Source: Lentilactobacillus kefiri (GTDB lineage Bacteria > Bacillota > Bacilli > Lactobacillales > Lactobacillaceae). Taken from it: a DNA stretch of 54,810 bases. The notes beneath the pieces are model-generated. The model ran no database searches. It was not told the DNA's origin and saw nothing but the letters and a program-made list of their open reading frames with translations. Position 1 is the stretch's first letter. Each line of letters opens with the position of its first letter. Below are positions 52,821 through 54,810 of the stretch, piece by piece. The stretch spans positions 1-54,810 of the forward strand of contig NZ_BJVK01000015.1 of NCBI RefSeq assembly GCF_007989105.1, given 5' to 3'. A program made the position numbers and the translations under genes.

Positions 52821-54476
52821 TCAGCACCAGAATGGAAAGATAATGCAGTGATGCTTCTTTTGATAAACGTTGATCAAATTAACATTGTTATTGGCATCAG
52901 GTGTTCGTTGACCCGGTGTCTGAGTCTTGTAGCCAAATGGAACGTGGTTTTCAGCGACTGTATAGACATATTTGTTTCCCTGTTGATCATATTGTGGCAG
53001 GTAGCGGAATGTCGTCTGATAACAGTTCAAAAAGCTTAAGGTCCTAAACTTATATGGCGTACCATTTCGATATAATGTGACCCGGACACATGGTGTACAT
53101 TTCCAGAACGGAACGTTCTTCCATGTCTTCGTCACATGAATATAAGTGAAGCATTGAGGCTTCTTTTGATAAACATTAACAAGTGTGACAACACCATTGC
53201 TGTCGGGACTAACCGGCTGGTTGCCGTCGGGATCACTCTTGTATCCATCCGGAACCGATGCTTCGTTAACCGTATAGCTAATAGCATGACCATCTTGGGC
53301 AAATTTATCCAAGCCGGAAAATTCAGCTTGATATGAATTGCTTGAGCTTAATTCGACTGTCTTACCAGTGTCCACACCGTCGGCATAAAGCTTGGCGGTA
53401 ACGGCTGGTGTCTTCACGCCATCCGGAACCCCCTGCCATACTTTCTTGACGATCAGGCTGGTGGTTTCATCAGTATGATCACCGACTGCAGAACCTTTTC
53501 CCATTGTCAGGACAACGGTCTTGGTGTTGGACGTCGTTACCGGAGTCCCGGTAGCGGATTTCGTCACATCATTGGCAGTAACCGTGGCAGTGTTCGGTAA
53601 ATCAAGTTCCGTGCCATAGAGGCTGTATTCATTGTCGCTGCTGACATCGGTCTTGGCCATGATGTTAATCGCTTTGTCCAAAGTGCCGTTCCACTGGAAG
53701 TTAAATCCAGTTGCACTTGGCGTAACGGTGTAATGACTGGCAGCGATTGTTGCGCCACTGGCATCATCAGTAACGTAAATTGATTTGGTATTCAAAGTTT
53801 GAGCAGAAGTATTGCCCAAAGTATCGTTAACCTTTACGTTATTTAACTTGTGGTTGTTGGGATTAACCAAAACCTGCCAGTTAACCTGAGATAATGTCCC
53901 ATTAGAACGAACTGATTCGTTGAGGCCCCAACCATTCTTGGCCAGAAAGACGTTGGCTGCATAGCTGGGAACAAATTTGCGGGTCCCAGTTACGGCAAAT
54001 TCCAGTGATCCATGACGATTCTTGTTGTACTTAGCCCAATAGGCAGCGTTACTAAAGGTAATCTGACCAGTAGAAGCCTTTGGGTCAGCAGTAAATTGAC
54101 CAACGGTTTCATTGGTGTTGCTGGACTTGAGATCGAACTTTTCCGGTGTTCTAAAAACGGCGCCGGAAGGTAAGGTGACCGTGGCAGTATCACCGTCATT
54201 AACGGTGGTGCCATCGGCAATCTTAAAATCATAATCCAGTGTATGTACCGGACCCTCGTACCACTGTTGTGAAACGGCAGGTGAAACTGTCGTTCCATCT
54301 TCCTTTGCGGAAGTAGCCGTCAATCCGGTAACCGCCGAATCAAGGCTGGCAGCGTGAACGCTGTTTGAAACTGTGACTGCTGAAGCAAACGTCAACAATA
54401 AAATTGCGGCGATTTTCAGTAGTCGAACGTGCTTAACAATAAAATCGTGTATTTGATGAAAATAAAAATTCATCAT
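52821..54476 (-). CDS. Secreted Cna-B domain surface protein without LPXTG
   Basis: Secreted protein of about 551 residues. A long N-terminal signal (basic IVKHVRLLK, hydrophobic core, HAA cleavage near residue 43) precedes a collagen-adhesin-like Ig region and two Cna-B domains (about 350-445 and 445-540). Each Cna-B has the isopeptide set: Lys in IVKKVWQG and HVTKTWKN, Glu in YTVNEASVP and YTVAENHVP, and Asn in LVNVYQKK and LINVYQKK. The second domain is Cys-rich (CFTYI, CTPC, FLNCYQ). The protein ends HHCIIFPFWC with no LPXTG or membrane tail. The ATG at 54476 (or 54473) follows GGGGGG; further upstream starts lack a site. Retention on the wall would need another means. Confidence 0.85.
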   Translation of the reverse strand: MMNFYFHQIHDFIVKHVRLLKIAAILLLTFASAVTVSNSVHAASLDSAVTGLTATSAKEDGTTVSPAVSQQWYEGPVHTLDYDFKIADGTTVNDGDTATVTLPSGAVFRTPEKFDLKSSNTNETVGQFTADPKASTGQITFSNAAYWAKYNKNRHGSLEFAVTGTRKFVPSYAANVFLAKNGWGLNESVRSNGTLSQVNWQVLVNPNNHKLNNVKVNDTLGNTSAQTLNTKSIYVTDDASGATIAASHYTVTPSATGFNFQWNGTLDKAINIMAKTDVSSDNEYSLYGTELDLPNTATVTANDVTKSATGTPVTTSNTKTVVLTMGKGSAVGDHTDETTSLIVKKVWQGVPDGVKTPAVTAKLYADGVDTGKTVELSSSNSYQAEFSGLDKFAQDGHAISYTVNEASVPDGYKSDPDGNQPVSPDSNGVVTLVNVYQKKPQCFTYIHVTKTWKNVPFWKCTPCVRVTLYRNGTPYKFRTLSFLNCYQTTFRYLPQYDQQGNKYVYTVAENHVPFGYKTQTPGQRTPDANNNVNLINVYQKKHHCIIFPFWC

Positions 54477-54552
54477 ACATTCCCCCCTAGGATGCAATGT
54501 TACCGATGTGCAGACTTGGACCGTTCTATTACACATCAATAATGCATAAAAA

Positions 54553-54575
54553 ATAACGTATTCCCAGTACGTTAT
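54553..54575. repeat. Inverted repeat upstream of the Cna-B gene
   Basis: ATAACGTA (54553-54560) and TACGTTAT (54568-54575) form a perfect eight-base inverted repeat around TTCCCAG. A TTGGAC hexamer adjoins it, so it may be an operator. Apart from this the stretch 54540-54740 shows nothing I can name. Confidence 0.5.
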
Positions 54576-54739
54576 AGTCCAAATTCCCCCACAGAATATC
54601 GGTACATTTAAATCCTAACGCAAGAACCCTATAGTGACAAGAACTTTTTGATTTGGAAAAATATTGATCAGAGGTTACTAACAAAATGTAACTATACTAA
54701 ATTAGTTATGTGGGTGCCCATAATTTATTTTTTAAGCAA

Positions 54740-54780
54740 AAAATCAGCCAATTTCTAATCTTAGAAATTGACTGATTATA
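54740..54780 (-). terminator. Terminator of a leftward gene beyond the window
   Basis: On the minus strand AATCAGTCAATTTCT / AGAAATTGGCTGATT is followed by TTTTTT. It marks the 3' end of a leftward transcript that starts right of the window. Confidence 0.8.
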
Positions 54781-54810
54781 ACAATTGTGTTATTTAATTA
54801 TTCTAAGAAA

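Noticed and set aside
1-54810. CRISPR array, prophage, insertion sequence or defence island
   Set aside because: No regularly spaced repeats, no transposase, integrase or phage gene, and no recognisable defence gene was found.

Overview
The window is from a low-GC Gram-positive chromosome. Canonical Firmicutes promoters, AGGAGG-type ribosome binding sites, GTG/TTG starts, a T-box leader, a RexAB-type AddAB, an Opp peptide importer and an Rgg-type regulator all point to Lactobacillaceae. The gene set (glycerol dehydrogenase, acetoin and alcohol reductases, extracellular S53 proteases) would suit a heterofermentative Lentilactobacillus-like species, but the genus is an inference. I see no prophage, insertion sequence, CRISPR array or tRNA gene.

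Layout. 1-280: two tandem strong leftward promoters and a leader typical of an rRNA operon whose 16S gene would lie just left of the window. 0.4-5.9 kb: thiolase, an unrecognised 527-residue protein, CsbD, a GNAT acetyltransferase, a small membrane protein and a cystathionine lyase/synthase. 5.9-13.2 kb: addB-addA (leftward). 13.2-14.1 kb: a gene-free stretch with a candidate structured RNA and inverted repeats. 14.1-16.9 kb: acetoin reductase, two small leftward genes and an aldo/keto reductase facing each other across a promoter with direct repeats. 17.1-20.4 kb: purine permease behind a PurBox, QueT transporter and glycerol dehydrogenase. 20.4-26.4 kb: candidate ncRNA, small alarmone synthetase, cardiolipin synthase, DHA2 drug exporter, nitrilase-family amidase, SemiSWEET and a DUF1801 protein. 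26.5-31.4 kb: T-box(Trp)-controlled trpDCFBA, without trpE or trpG. 31.5-35.4 kb: candidate sRNA, FMN reductase, possible acetyltransferase, MurJ/SpoVB-type flippase and a small protein.

35.5-49.6 kb is the most interesting part. It holds a small secreted protein, two paralogous secreted S53 (sedolisin) proteases, an SDR alcohol dehydrogenase with a cre-like site, an MFS transporter, a divergent Rgg-family regulator, and then the complete oppDFBCA operon behind a CodY-like box. Read together this looks like an acid-active extracellular proteolysis and peptide-uptake module, possibly under peptide-sensing control. 49.7-54.5 kb encodes a surface pair of glycosyltransferases (a polytopic GT39-like protein and a processive GT2) and a secreted two-repeat Cna-B protein that lacks LPXTG and ends in a Cys-rich tail. 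A leftward terminator near the right edge shows another leftward gene lies beyond the window.

Gene starts were adjusted where a ribosome binding site favours a downstream codon. Promoters, operators and RNAs were found by eye and are predictions.
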